Translations under genes and position numbers: made by a program | Source of the DNA: Rhodoferax sp. | GTDB lineage: Bacteria > Pseudomonadota > Gammaproteobacteria > Burkholderiales > Burkholderiaceae_C | Assembly: GCA_030833685.1 (NCBI GenBank) | Contig: JAURGS010000110.1 | Coordinates: 1 to 8,158 of the forward strand | Direction of reading: 5' to 3' | Length of the DNA: 8,158 bases | The notes under the pieces: generated by a model | What the model saw: only the letters and a program-made list of their open reading frames with translations | Database searches by the model: none | What the model was told of the DNA's origin: nothing | In this document: one piece after another, positions 1-6,372 of the stretch | How positions within the stretch are numbered: position 1 is the stretch's first letter | Layout: each line of letters begins with the position of its first letter

Positions 1-44
1 ACCCGCCCAAGCTGGATGCGACGGCCACCAAGATCGTGGGCTGA
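1..44 (+). CDS. ctaD: C-terminal end of cytochrome c oxidase subunit I (partial)
   Basis: Only the last 13 codons and a TGA stop (42-44) are present; the frame begins at base 3 and reads PPKLDATATKIVG. The gene continues upstream of the window. The assignment rests mainly on context: in Burkholderiales the genes directly before the small assembly protein, ctaG and ctaE are normally ctaC and ctaD. The proline-proline-lysine tail fits my recollection of ctaD C-termini in this group (following a conserved FHTFET-type segment), but the fragment is too short to prove it. The catalytic heme/CuB-binding parts of the protein are outside the window. Confidence 0.7.
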   Translation, partial: PPKLDATATKIVG

Positions 45-58
45 TTTGGTACCTGGGC

Positions 59-184
59 ATGAACAAAAGAGCCATTTCGCCAGAAAAAGCAAGCGCTAAC
101 CGACGCTTGGCGCTCACCTTGGCCTTAATTGCCATCGTATTTTTTCTTGGCGTGATGCTTCGATTGAGCCTTTTTGGTCGTTGA
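59..184 (+). CDS. Cytochrome oxidase small assembly protein, 41 aa
   Basis: A 41-residue ORF with ATG start and TGA stop sits in the gap between the ctaD end and ctaG, 14 nt after the ctaD stop and 3 nt before the ctaG start. The protein has a short basic, polar N-terminus (MNKRAISPEKASANRR, residues 1-16), one hydrophobic helix (about residues 17-33, LALTLALIAIVFFLGVM) and a short basic end (LRLSLFGR). By the positive-inside rule the N-terminus is probably cytoplasmic. Tiny single-span proteins at this exact place between ctaD and ctaG are known in Betaproteobacteria as 'cytochrome oxidase small assembly protein'. What it does in assembly is not shown by the sequence. It has no strong Shine-Dalgarno, so translation may be coupled to ctaD. 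Confidence 0.75.
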   Translation: MNKRAISPEKASANRRLALTLALIAIVFFLGVMLRLSLFGR

Positions 185-187
185 TAC

Positions 188-787
188 ATGAAGCTTTGGT
201 CTGAAAACACCTCCTTGAAGCTCAAGCTCAGCTTGGTCGCGCTGGGCATGTTTGGGTTCGGGTACGCGATCGTCCCCCTATACCGGGTGTTTTGCGATGT
301 GACGGGAATCAATGTGCTTGCGCTGGGTGACCGCTTTATTGAAAGCACGGGCTCGTACAAGCCCTTGAACACCCAAGTCGATACCAGCCGTACGGTGACT
401 GTCGAATTCGATGCCAACGCGCGTGGACCCTGGCGCTTTAAGCCTGAACAGAGCAGCCTTACAGTGCATCCCGGCGAGATGGCTACGGTGATGTATGAAT
501 TTCAGAACCTGCAGCCGCGTACCATCACAGCTCAGGCGATCCCCAGCTATGCACCTGAGCAGGCGGGACCGAATTTTCAGAAGGTTGAATGTTTCTGCTT
601 CAAGGAGCACACGCTAGCGCCAGGCGAGAAAAAAGCCTGGCCCGTGGTCTTTGTGGTTCATCCTGACCTGTCTACCGACGTCAAGACCATCACCTTGTCG
701 TACACCTTTTTCGAAGTCGGCGGAAAAACGCCACCGGCGCCGGTGGCGGCATTGGATGTCAAGCCTCATAGGACGATTGGGTTATGA
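188..787 (+). CDS. ctaG: Cytochrome c oxidase assembly protein CtaG/Cox11 (CuB chaperone)
   Basis: A 199-residue protein, normal length for bacterial CtaG/Cox11, which delivers copper to the CuB site of subunit I from the periplasmic side of the inner membrane. It has one N-terminal membrane anchor (about residues 12-31), then the conserved stretch VPLYRVFCDVTGIN with Cys36, and a periplasmic beta-sandwich domain. The copper-binding signature VECFCFKE is at residues 133-140 (Cys135 and Cys137), and the C-terminal part SYTFFEV is also typical of the family. All three conserved cysteines are present, so the protein should be functional. The ATG lies 3 nt after the previous stop, and the stop overlaps the next start as ATGA (784-787), indicating translational coupling within the oxidase operon. 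Confidence 0.97.
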   Translation: MKLWSENTSLKLKLSLVALGMFGFGYAIVPLYRVFCDVTGINVLALGDRFIESTGSYKPLNTQVDTSRTVTVEFDANARGPWRFKPEQSSLTVHPGEMATVMYEFQNLQPRTITAQAIPSYAPEQAGPNFQKVECFCFKEHTLAPGEKKAWPVVFVVHPDLSTDVKTITLSYTFFEVGGKTPPAPVAALDVKPHRTIGL

Positions 788-1008
788 CGACTGTCCCGGC
801 CAAGCACAGTGCGCTCTCGGGAGTTGTCGCTTTTTTGCGCACGGTACGAACTGTGGCCTGGGCGTTTTTGGGCCTACGCCGCAGCTCGGGCCATCAGGAA
901 GACTTTCAACAGGTCAAGCCCATTCACGTGATTGTTGTCGGGATTTTGGGTGCGCTGGCTTTGGTGCTGACCCTGTTATGGATAGTTGATCGGGTGTTGG
1001 GCGCTTGA
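784..1008 (+). CDS. DUF2970 family single-span membrane protein
   Basis: A 74-residue protein matching the DUF2970 type: an N-terminal part with LSGVVAFLRTVRTVAWAFLGLRRSSGHQEDFQQVKPIHVI (residues 11-50), then one strong membrane helix (about 50-68), ending with RVLGA. The pattern 'W-x-FLG-(I/L)R-(R/K)' followed by a charged segment and 'PxH(V/L)I' just before the helix is what I recognise. Function is unknown. Its ATG overlaps the ctaG stop by four bases (ATGA), so its synthesis is tied to the CuB chaperone, and ctaE follows 49 nt later. This placement suggests a role in oxidase assembly or stability, but that is inference. Confidence 0.85.
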   Translation: MTTVPAKHSALSGVVAFLRTVRTVAWAFLGLRRSSGHQEDFQQVKPIHVIVVGILGALALVLTLLWIVDRVLGA

Positions 1009-1057
1009 GGCCCGACAAACAAACGTTATTTGAATTTGTGTCAAAGGTAATAGAACC

Positions 1058-1939
1058 ATGAGTACCACTTCACATCCAACCACGCCGTACTATTACGTGC
1101 CACCGCCATCGCGTCACCCGGCCATGGGCGCACTGGGTTTATTTTTTCTATTCTTAGGCGCGGCGAGCTGGATTAACGGCGCGGTTTGGGGCAAATATTC
1201 GTTCTTCTTTGGCCTGCTTTGGTTCCTGGTGGTTCTGTTTCAGTGGTTCAGGGATGCGGTCGGCGAGAGTGAAGGCGCCCAGTACAGCAAGCGCATCGAT
1301 ATTTCCTTTCGCTGGAGCATGGGCTGGTTTATCTTCTCGGAGGTCATGTTTTTTGGTGGCTTTTTTGGCGCGCTTTGGTGGTTGCGTGTCCATTCCGTGC
1401 CTAACCTGGGGGATGTTGAGCACGCGCTCTTGTGGCCAGAGTTCAAAGCGATTTGGCCCAGCGTTGTGGCTGGCGTCACCGCTGCCCCAGCCGGGCTGAT
1501 AGAGCCATTTGAGACCATGTCGCCTTTTTGGCTGCCAACCATCAACACCGCTCTGTTGTTGACATCGGGTGTTACGCTGACCATCGCCCATCATGCGCTG
1601 GTGGCGGGCGAGCGCGGCAAGACCATCAAGTTCATGTGGCTGACGGTGGTTCTGGGCTTGGTCTTCCTGTTCGTTCAGGGCTACGAGTATGCGCACGCAT
1701 ACACCGGGATGAATCTGACGCTGGCATCCGGGGTATACGGCTCAACATTTTTCATGTTGACTGGGTTTCATGGCTTTCATGTGCTGGTGGGCATGTTGAT
1801 GCTGCTCTTCATTACCCTGCGTCTGCAAAAAGGCCATTTCACGCCGAAACACCATTTCGGCTTTGAAGGGGCCGCGTGGTACTGGCACTTTGTTGACGTG
1901 GTCTGGTTAGGCTTGTACGTGGTGGTCTACTGGATGTGA
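1058..1939 (+). CDS. ctaE: Cytochrome c oxidase subunit III
   Basis: A 293-residue membrane protein of the heme-copper oxidase subunit III family, a structural subunit of the aa3-type oxidase that stabilises the core and supports proton uptake. The N-terminus contains the typical PPPSRHPAMG (15-24) before the first helix; seven hydrophobic helices follow. Conserved positions visible are FIFSEVMFFGGFF with Glu95, IAHHALVAGERG (176-187), GYEYAHA with Glu210, GFHGFHVLVG with His238 and His241, and the C-terminal GFEGAAWYWHFVDVVWL with Glu270, His277 and Asp280. The start is ATG, with AAAGG at 1043-1047 ten bases upstream. It is the last plus-strand gene before a strong terminator 31 nt downstream. 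Confidence 0.97.
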   Translation: MSTTSHPTTPYYYVPPPSRHPAMGALGLFFLFLGAASWINGAVWGKYSFFFGLLWFLVVLFQWFRDAVGESEGAQYSKRIDISFRWSMGWFIFSEVMFFGGFFGALWWLRVHSVPNLGDVEHALLWPEFKAIWPSVVAGVTAAPAGLIEPFETMSPFWLPTINTALLLTSGVTLTIAHHALVAGERGKTIKFMWLTVVLGLVFLFVQGYEYAHAYTGMNLTLASGVYGSTFFMLTGFHGFHVLVGMLMLLFITLRLQKGHFTPKHHFGFEGAAWYWHFVDVVWLGLYVVVYWM

Positions 1940-1970
1940 CCGGGCGTCGCCCTTGGTGGCACCAGGATAA

Positions 1971-2001
1971 AAACAAACGCCCGTTGGGCGTTTGTTTTTT
2001 T
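1971..2001. terminator. Bidirectional rho-independent terminator between ctaE and the twin-TM gene
   Basis: A perfect 12-bp inverted repeat (1971-1982 and 1986-1997) around a GTT loop; the core stem is ACAAACGCCC/GGGCGTTTGT. On the plus strand it is followed by a T run (through 2001); on the minus strand the A run at 1969-1973 becomes a U-tract. It can therefore stop transcription both from the ctaD-ctaE operon and from the converging minus-strand gene, whose TAA stop (2002-2000) lies within the T run. Confidence 0.92.
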
Positions 2002-2212
2002 ATGGGCGCCCTGTTGGCATGATCCAGCCCATCCACCAGGAGAACAGGATGGTGCAGAACAACAGAATCGAAAAACTCACGCGCAAGGCGAGTGAATTGG
2101 CCATGCGTTTAGCGCGTACAGCGTCATCACCGCTTTTTTTGGTCATGAACACCAGGGCTGCGACCAAGCTGCCCAGAATCGCGATGAAAGCCACGATGAC
2201 GACGTATTTCAT
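2000..2212 (-). CDS. Twin transmembrane protein (DUF2909-like), 70 aa
   Basis: A minus-strand protein of 70 residues with two hydrophobic helices: MKYVVIVAFIAILGSLVAALVFMTKK (about 3-23) and, after a charged linker (SGDDAVRAKRMANSLALR), VSFSILLFCTILFSWWMGWI, ending MPTGRP. This two-helix layout with the W-x-x-GWI-x-PTG ending matches the small 'twin transmembrane' (DUF2909) proteins found next to cytochrome oxidase genes in Betaproteobacteria. The start at 2212 gives the MK[YT] beginning I expect for the family; an in-frame ATG at 2221 would add three residues (MFP) and has an AAGAGA-like ribosome site at better spacing, so the true start is uncertain. It lies between ctaE and SURF1 on the opposite strand, and its function is unknown. 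Some longer reading of this frame extends antisense through SURF1 but lacks family similarity. Confidence 0.85.
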   Translation of the reverse strand: MKYVVIVAFIAILGSLVAALVFMTKKSGDDAVRAKRMANSLALRVSFSILLFCTILFSWWMGWIMPTGRP

Positions 2213-2227
2213 GGGGAACATTATCTC

Positions 2228-2947
2228 TTGAGCCCGCGCCTGCAATTCGTTTTGGTAACCCTGCTGTCGGCCAGTCTTTTTCTGCTGGGCCTGGCTTTGG
2301 GTCAATGGCAGCTTGGGCGTGCCGCACAAAAACAAGGGATCATGGATGGGCGCGCCAAAGCGTTTGACCAGCCCGTAGTCCTGAACGCGGACCTGAGCGC
2401 ACAGCCGGCGACCCCCAAACTGCTCTATCGCAAAGTCCGGTTGCAGGGTAGTTGGCTTGCCGAGCAAACCTTTTACCTTGACAACCGAAAAATGGGCGGC
2501 AAGGTGGGCTTGATTGTTGTGACGCCGATTCGACTGGAGGGGCAAGACCGTGTGGTGCTGGTTCAGCGCGGTTGGATTCCCCGCAATTTCTTGGATCGCA
2601 CTCAGCTTGTTGCTGTTCCCACCACGCCGGGTTTGGTAGAAATTGACGGTCAGATAACACCCTGGCCATCCAGGCTTTTGGACCTCGGTGATTCAGACGC
2701 TGGCCCGATCAGGCAAAATCTGGAGCCGTCCGCCTTTACAGGTGTTCAGAACTGGTTGTCCACGGATATTTCTGTGCAGCAGATGGGGCCCGCGCCTGAT
2801 GGGCTACGCCGGGACTGGGTCCTGCCAGGTGCCGGTGTTGATACCCATTACGGTTACGCCTTTCAATGGTTCACCCTGAGCGCTTTGGTCGCGGTGTATT
2901 ACCTCTGGTTTCAAATTGTCAAAAAATACCGACGCCGAAAAAACTGA
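2228..2947 (+). CDS. SURF1 family cytochrome oxidase assembly protein
   Basis: A 239-residue SURF1/Shy1 protein, normal bacterial length, involved in heme a insertion into subunit I. Two membrane helices flank a periplasmic domain: helix 1 about residues 8-25, followed by LGQWQLGRAAQK (24-35), and helix 2 about 214-230 within HYGYAFQWFTLSALVAVYYLWF. Family motifs visible are YRKVRLQGSW (67-76), YLDNR (83-87), VLVQRGWIPR (110-119) and HYGYAFQWF (207-215). The only workable start is TTG at 2228; no ATG or GTG lies upstream in frame near the family N-terminus. The start is just 15 nt from the divergent twin-TM start, so its promoter must lie inside that gene. This gene opens the second oxidase-assembly/heme A run. 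Confidence 0.95.
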   Translation: MSPRLQFVLVTLLSASLFLLGLALGQWQLGRAAQKQGIMDGRAKAFDQPVVLNADLSAQPATPKLLYRKVRLQGSWLAEQTFYLDNRKMGGKVGLIVVTPIRLEGQDRVVLVQRGWIPRNFLDRTQLVAVPTTPGLVEIDGQITPWPSRLLDLGDSDAGPIRQNLEPSAFTGVQNWLSTDISVQQMGPAPDGLRRDWVLPGAGVDTHYGYAFQWFTLSALVAVYYLWFQIVKKYRRRKN

Positions 2948-2969
2948 GCCGTGGGAGACCCCACTGGCC

Positions 2970-3635
2970 ATGGTGGTGAACACCACCCCCGATCCTGTCC
3001 AGGCGATGCAGGAGGACCCTGGTCGCACCCGAAAGGGGCGGGTTTGGTTTTTTTTGGTTTGGCTGATTTGCGCAGCACCAGTTGTAGCGTCCTACCTCAC
3101 CTTTTATGTCTTCAAGCCCACAGCAACCAGCAGTTATGGTGAACTGATCACGCCACCTGTGCAGATTCCAGTGGCAATCGCGCAGGGGCTTGATGGCAAA
3201 GAGCTGACTTTAGAGACGCTCAAGGGCCAATGGCTGTTAATCAGTGTGGCCAGCGGTTCTTGTGACCAGGCCTGCGAGGCACATTTGTATTTGCAGCGTC
3301 AATTGCGTGAGCTCATGGGCAGGGAGAAAGAGCGGCTTGACTGGATTTGGCTAGTTAACGATGACCAGGCCATCGCACCTGCGCTACTGCCTGCTTTGCG
3401 GAGTGCTCAGGTGCTTCGGGTTCGCGACGATGTCTTGAAAAACTGGCTCAAGCCCAGCACCGGCCAATCCATCAGTGACCACCTCTATGTCGTTGACCCC
3501 ATGGGGCGTTGGATGATGCGTTTTCCTGCGCAGCTTTCTGTTGCGAGCGCCGCGAAAGCCAAGAAAGACTTAGCCCGGCTGTTGACCGCCTCGGCCTCCT
3601 GGGACAAAGCGGGGCGACCAGGCTCTGGTGGATAA
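2970..3635 (+). CDS. Membrane-anchored SCO/thioredoxin-like oxidase-cluster protein
   Basis: With the ATG at 2970 the protein has 221 residues; a TTG at 2916 would give 239 residues and a 32-nt overlap with SURF1. I prefer the ATG, which leaves a 22-nt gap and has GGGAG upstream (2953-2957), but this is not certain. A basic segment (RTRKGR) precedes one membrane helix (WFFLVWLICAAPVVASYLTFYVF, about 26-48). The rest appears periplasmic, with a thioredoxin/SCO-like layout: LKGQWLLISVASGSCDQACEAHLYLQRQLREL carries a CxxxC pair (Cys98, Cys102), and ISDHLYVVDPMGRWMMRFP carries His171 in the place of the copper-ligand histidine of SCO proteins. It ends 3 nt before ctaA. A role in oxidase copper handling or redox control is inferred; overall identity with classical SCO1 looks low. 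Confidence 0.8.
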   Translation: MVVNTTPDPVQAMQEDPGRTRKGRVWFFLVWLICAAPVVASYLTFYVFKPTATSSYGELITPPVQIPVAIAQGLDGKELTLETLKGQWLLISVASGSCDQACEAHLYLQRQLRELMGREKERLDWIWLVNDDQAIAPALLPALRSAQVLRVRDDVLKNWLKPSTGQSISDHLYVVDPMGRWMMRFPAQLSVASAAKAKKDLARLLTASASWDKAGRPGSGG

Positions 3636-3638
3636 GAC

Positions 3639-4766
3639 ATGGCCAGCTTGTTTGATTTGACGCCGCTGGCCCAGATGCTGATGGTTGTGGGTTTGGTCGT
3701 TCTCCTGCCGCTGGCCTGGATTTGGAAGCGTCATCCGGATACCGCTTCCAGGCGGCGCGCTTTGACCTTGCTGTTGGTTTTTTTGACCTTCGACCTGATC
3801 GTCTTTGGCGCCTTTACTCGCCTGAGTGATTCCGGCCTTGGATGCCCCGATTGGCCTGGTTGTTACGGAAGTGGTACGCCGCTTGGTGCAAGTGCCGAAA
3901 TCGCTGCAGCCCAGAGCGCGCTACCCGATGGGCCGGTCACCTTTGTTAAAGCCTGGATCGAGATGTTGCACCGCTATCTTGCCAGCGCAGTCGGTGCCCT
4001 GATTCTTTTTCTGGCGCTGTGGTCATGGCGGCATCGCCAGTCATTAGGCAGTCCTTTGCCTGCCACGTTGGCTTTGGTATGGGTTTGCGTGCAGGGCGCC
4101 TTTGGTGCGTTGACGGTGACCTTGAAGCTGTTTCCTGCCATCGTGACCATGCACCTGATGGGGGGCATTTTGTTGCTGGTCATTCTGGGCGTTCAGGTAG
4201 CTCAAGACAAGCAATTCGTGTACAAGCCTTTGCCGGAGTCGTCGCATCGTCTGCTTTGGTTGTCGGCCTTGTTGCTGGGCTTGCAGATTGCTCTGGGTGC
4301 GTGGGTGAGCACCAACTATGCCGTCCTGGCCTGCCAAGAGTTCCCGACTTGCCAGGGCAGTTGGTGGCCTGAAATGGATTTTGCCCAGGGCTTTGAGCTT
4401 TGGCGTCACCTGGGCGTTGATGCGGCAGGTAGCCCCATCGTTTTTGCGGCACTGACGGCCATTCACTACACGCATCGCTTGATGGCGTATTTGGTCGCAT
4501 TGGTGCTCACTGTCCTGACCTGGCGGCTCTGGCAGTCAGGGTGGCGGCGTGCAGCGCGCTATCTTGGCGCTTTGCTGCTTTTGCAGCTGCTCACGGGGCT
4601 GAGCAATGTGGTGCTGGGTTGGCCTATGCTGGCGGCCTTGTTGCACACAGCGGGGGCCGCTGCACTGGCCTTGCTGCTGAGCAGCCTGATCGCTGTTCAG
4701 TGGACGCCGCGGCGCGTTCAGCTTCCATCAGGACCGGGCATGAATGGCCAAAGGCAGCCTGTATGA
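3639..4766 (+). CDS. ctaA: Heme A synthase (CtaA/Cox15)
   Basis: A 375-residue polytopic membrane protein of the COX15/CtaA family, which oxidises the C8 methyl of heme O to a formyl group, giving heme A. Signature segments are FGAFTRLSDSGLGCPDWPGCYG (56-77), with a Cys69/Cys75 pair in the first outer loop; IEMLHRYLAS with Glu108 and His111; VTMHLMGG with His172; a second cysteine pair Cys232/Cys238 in LACQEFPTCQGSWWP; IHYTHRLMAYLV with His276 and His279; and LLHTAGAAA with His336. All heme-ligand histidines and both cysteine pairs are kept, so the enzyme should be active. ATG at 3639 starts 3 nt after the SCO-like gene, and the stop overlaps ctaB as ATGA (4763-4766). Confidence 0.97.
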   Translation: MASLFDLTPLAQMLMVVGLVVLLPLAWIWKRHPDTASRRRALTLLLVFLTFDLIVFGAFTRLSDSGLGCPDWPGCYGSGTPLGASAEIAAAQSALPDGPVTFVKAWIEMLHRYLASAVGALILFLALWSWRHRQSLGSPLPATLALVWVCVQGAFGALTVTLKLFPAIVTMHLMGGILLLVILGVQVAQDKQFVYKPLPESSHRLLWLSALLLGLQIALGAWVSTNYAVLACQEFPTCQGSWWPEMDFAQGFELWRHLGVDAAGSPIVFAALTAIHYTHRLMAYLVALVLTVLTWRLWQSGWRRAARYLGALLLLQLLTGLSNVVLGWPMLAALLHTAGAAALALLLSSLIAVQWTPRRVQLPSGPGMNGQRQPV

Positions 4767-5680
4767 GCAGTGCGCCACAGACAACGGGCACCAAAACTTC
4801 GGCCACTATGTCGGTCTGGGCGCAGTACTACGCGCTCACCAAGCCAAGAGTCGTTCAATTGATCGTGTTTTGCGCACTGATTGGCATGGTCTTAGCGGTG
4901 CCGGGCTGGCCAAATACCGCACAGGTACTCACGGCACTAGTGGCCTGTGCGGGCATCTGGCTTGTTGCCGGTGCAGCGGCAGCTTTCAACTGTATTGTGG
5001 AAAAAGGCATTGATGCCAAGATGAAGCGCACTGCGTGGCGTCCAACGGCCAAGGGTGAACTCAGCGATGCGCAAACCTTGCTGTTCTCGGCAGTGCTTTG
5101 CTCGGCGGGGTCTGTGATGTTGTACCTGTGGGTTAACCCGCTCACCATGTGGCTGACTTTTGCAACCTTTATTGGTTACGCCGTCATCTACACCGTGATC
5201 CTCAAGCCATTGACGCCGCAGAATATTGTCATCGGTGGCGCCTCAGGTGCCATGCCACCCGTGTTGGGTTGGGCTGCGCTGACCGGTCAGGTCGGGCCTG
5301 AAGCCCTGATTCTTTTTCTGATTATTTTTCTCTGGACGCCGCCGCATTTCTGGGCGCTGGCCTTGTACCGGGTAGAGGATTACCGTCAGTCGGGGCTGCC
5401 GATGCTGCCTGTGACCCATGGCAATCCATTCACCCGATTGATGGTTCTGCTCTACACCTTTGTGCTTTTTGCTGGATGCTTGTTGCCGTTTGTGTACGGC
5501 ATGAGCTCATGGCTTTACCTTGTGGCCGCGTTGATTTTGGGTGCCGGATTTTGTGCATATGCCTTTGCGCTTTGGCGGCATTATTCAGATGCGATGGCGA
5601 AAAAAACCTTCCGGTTTTCTCTGATTCACCTCAGCGGCATTTTTACTGCGCTGCTGGTTGATCATTACGTGATGTTCTAA
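4763..5680 (+). CDS. ctaB: Protoheme IX farnesyltransferase (heme O synthase)
   Basis: A 305-residue UbiA-family prenyltransferase (CtaB/CyoE) that attaches a farnesyl group to heme B to make heme O, the substrate of CtaA encoded just before it. ALTKPRVVQLIVF (24-36) begins the first helix. The first polyprenyl-diphosphate-binding motif is NCIVEKGIDAKMKRTAWRP (76-94), with Glu80 where E. coli CyoE has Asp and Asp84 kept; this conservative change is common in the group as far as I recall. The second region is WTPPHFWALALYRVEDYRQSGLPMLPV (191-217) with Asp206. The frame is open upstream, but ATG 4763 is chosen because it gives the family N-terminus and the four-base overlap with the ctaA stop. 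Confidence 0.96.
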   Translation: MSSAPQTTGTKTSATMSVWAQYYALTKPRVVQLIVFCALIGMVLAVPGWPNTAQVLTALVACAGIWLVAGAAAAFNCIVEKGIDAKMKRTAWRPTAKGELSDAQTLLFSAVLCSAGSVMLYLWVNPLTMWLTFATFIGYAVIYTVILKPLTPQNIVIGGASGAMPPVLGWAALTGQVGPEALILFLIIFLWTPPHFWALALYRVEDYRQSGLPMLPVTHGNPFTRLMVLLYTFVLFAGCLLPFVYGMSSWLYLVAALILGAGFCAYAFALWRHYSDAMAKKTFRFSLIHLSGIFTALLVDHYVMF

Positions 5681-5693
5681 GGACTGTGGACCA

Positions 5694-6305
5694 ATGATGA
5701 ACCATGCTTTGACGCTGACGCGTCTGTTGCGCGCAAGCCTGCTGGCTCTTGTGCTTGGGCTGGTGGCCTGCGGTCAGGACACTTTGAAGTTCAGTGCGAT
5801 TGACATTACTGGGGCGGATTACGGCCGGGAATTTTCCCTGGCGGATCAAAACGGTCGTACCCGTGGCCTGGCTGATTTCCAGGGCAAAGTGGTGATGATG
5901 TTTTTCGGCTATACCCAGTGTCCGGATGTCTGTCCCACCGCGCTGACCGAGATGGCACAAATCAAGTCTTTGCTGGGGAAGGATGGCGCCCGGTTTCAGG
6001 GAATTTTTGTGACAGTGGATCCTGAGCGGGACCGGCCGGAGACGCTCAAGGCCTATATGGCCAACTTTGATCCGAGCTTTTTGGCTTTGGTTCCTCAGGT
6101 GGCCGAACTGCCGGCTTTGATGAAGAGCTTCAAGATCTTCTTTAAAAAAGTTGAAGGACCCACGCCAAGCAGTTACACCGTGGATCACACGGCTGGCAGC
6201 TACATCTACGACACCCAGGGCAAACTTCGGCTCTTCACCCGCAACGGCGCCGATGTGGCGCAGACTGTGGCCGATATCCGTCTGCTGCTCAAGCAAAACC
6301 CCTGA
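5694..6305 (+). CDS. SCO1/SenC family copper chaperone, lipoprotein
   Basis: A 203-residue SCO1/SenC protein, linked to copper delivery to the CuA site of subunit II. The N-terminus is a lipoprotein signal: a hydrophobic stretch (11-25) and lipobox LVAC with Cys26, so it is probably lipid-anchored on the periplasmic face of a membrane. The thioredoxin-like domain carries FFGYTQCPDVCPTAL with Cys76 and Cys80, FVTVDPERD (105-113), and YTVDHTAGSYIYD with the third ligand His165. All three copper ligands are present. ATG at 5694 has AAGGA at 5679-5683; another in-frame ATG follows at 5697. It lies 13 nt after ctaB and is the last gene of the run, ending 10 nt before a terminator. Confidence 0.96.
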   Translation: MMNHALTLTRLLRASLLALVLGLVACGQDTLKFSAIDITGADYGREFSLADQNGRTRGLADFQGKVVMMFFGYTQCPDVCPTALTEMAQIKSLLGKDGARFQGIFVTVDPERDRPETLKAYMANFDPSFLALVPQVAELPALMKSFKIFFKKVEGPTPSSYTVDHTAGSYIYDTQGKLRLFTRNGADVAQTVADIRLLLKQNP

Positions 6306-6315
6306 TCGGACGAAT

Positions 6316-6346
6316 AAAAAAAGCCCGCCTGTTTAGGCGGGCTTTT
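6316..6346. terminator. Bidirectional rho-independent terminator between SCO1 and rpoH
   Basis: An 11-bp perfect inverted repeat (AAAGCCCGCCT at 6320-6330 and AGGCGGGCTTT at 6335-6345) with a GTTT loop. The plus strand ends in a short T run (6343-6346); the minus strand gains a longer U-tract from the A run at 6316-6322. It lies between two converging genes, 10 nt after the SCO1 stop and 26 nt after the rpoH stop, and can serve both. Confidence 0.93.
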
Positions 6347-6372
6347 GTGGCCAAAGAGTCGTTTGGCGTGTT

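Noticed and set aside
1154..1696. 180-residue open frame on the minus strand
   Set aside because: It is antisense to ctaE and has a composition typical of a shadow frame (rich in Q, R, P), with no family similarity.
2213..2545. N-terminal extension of the minus-strand twin-TM frame
   Set aside because: It runs antisense through the SURF1 gene and the extra residues are not family-like; the protein proper begins at MK (2212) or MFPMK (2221).
4541..4762. Upstream in-frame extension of the ctaB reading frame starting at ATG 4541
   Set aside because: The extension overlaps the well-conserved C-terminal part of ctaA and encodes a low-complexity, alanine-rich stretch unlike CtaB; the ATG at 4763 gives the family N-terminus and a standard ATGA overlap.
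5643..6296. 217-residue open frame on the minus strand
   Set aside because: It lies antisense across the SCO1 gene, has no recognisable domain, and is explained by codon bias of the true gene in GC-rich DNA.
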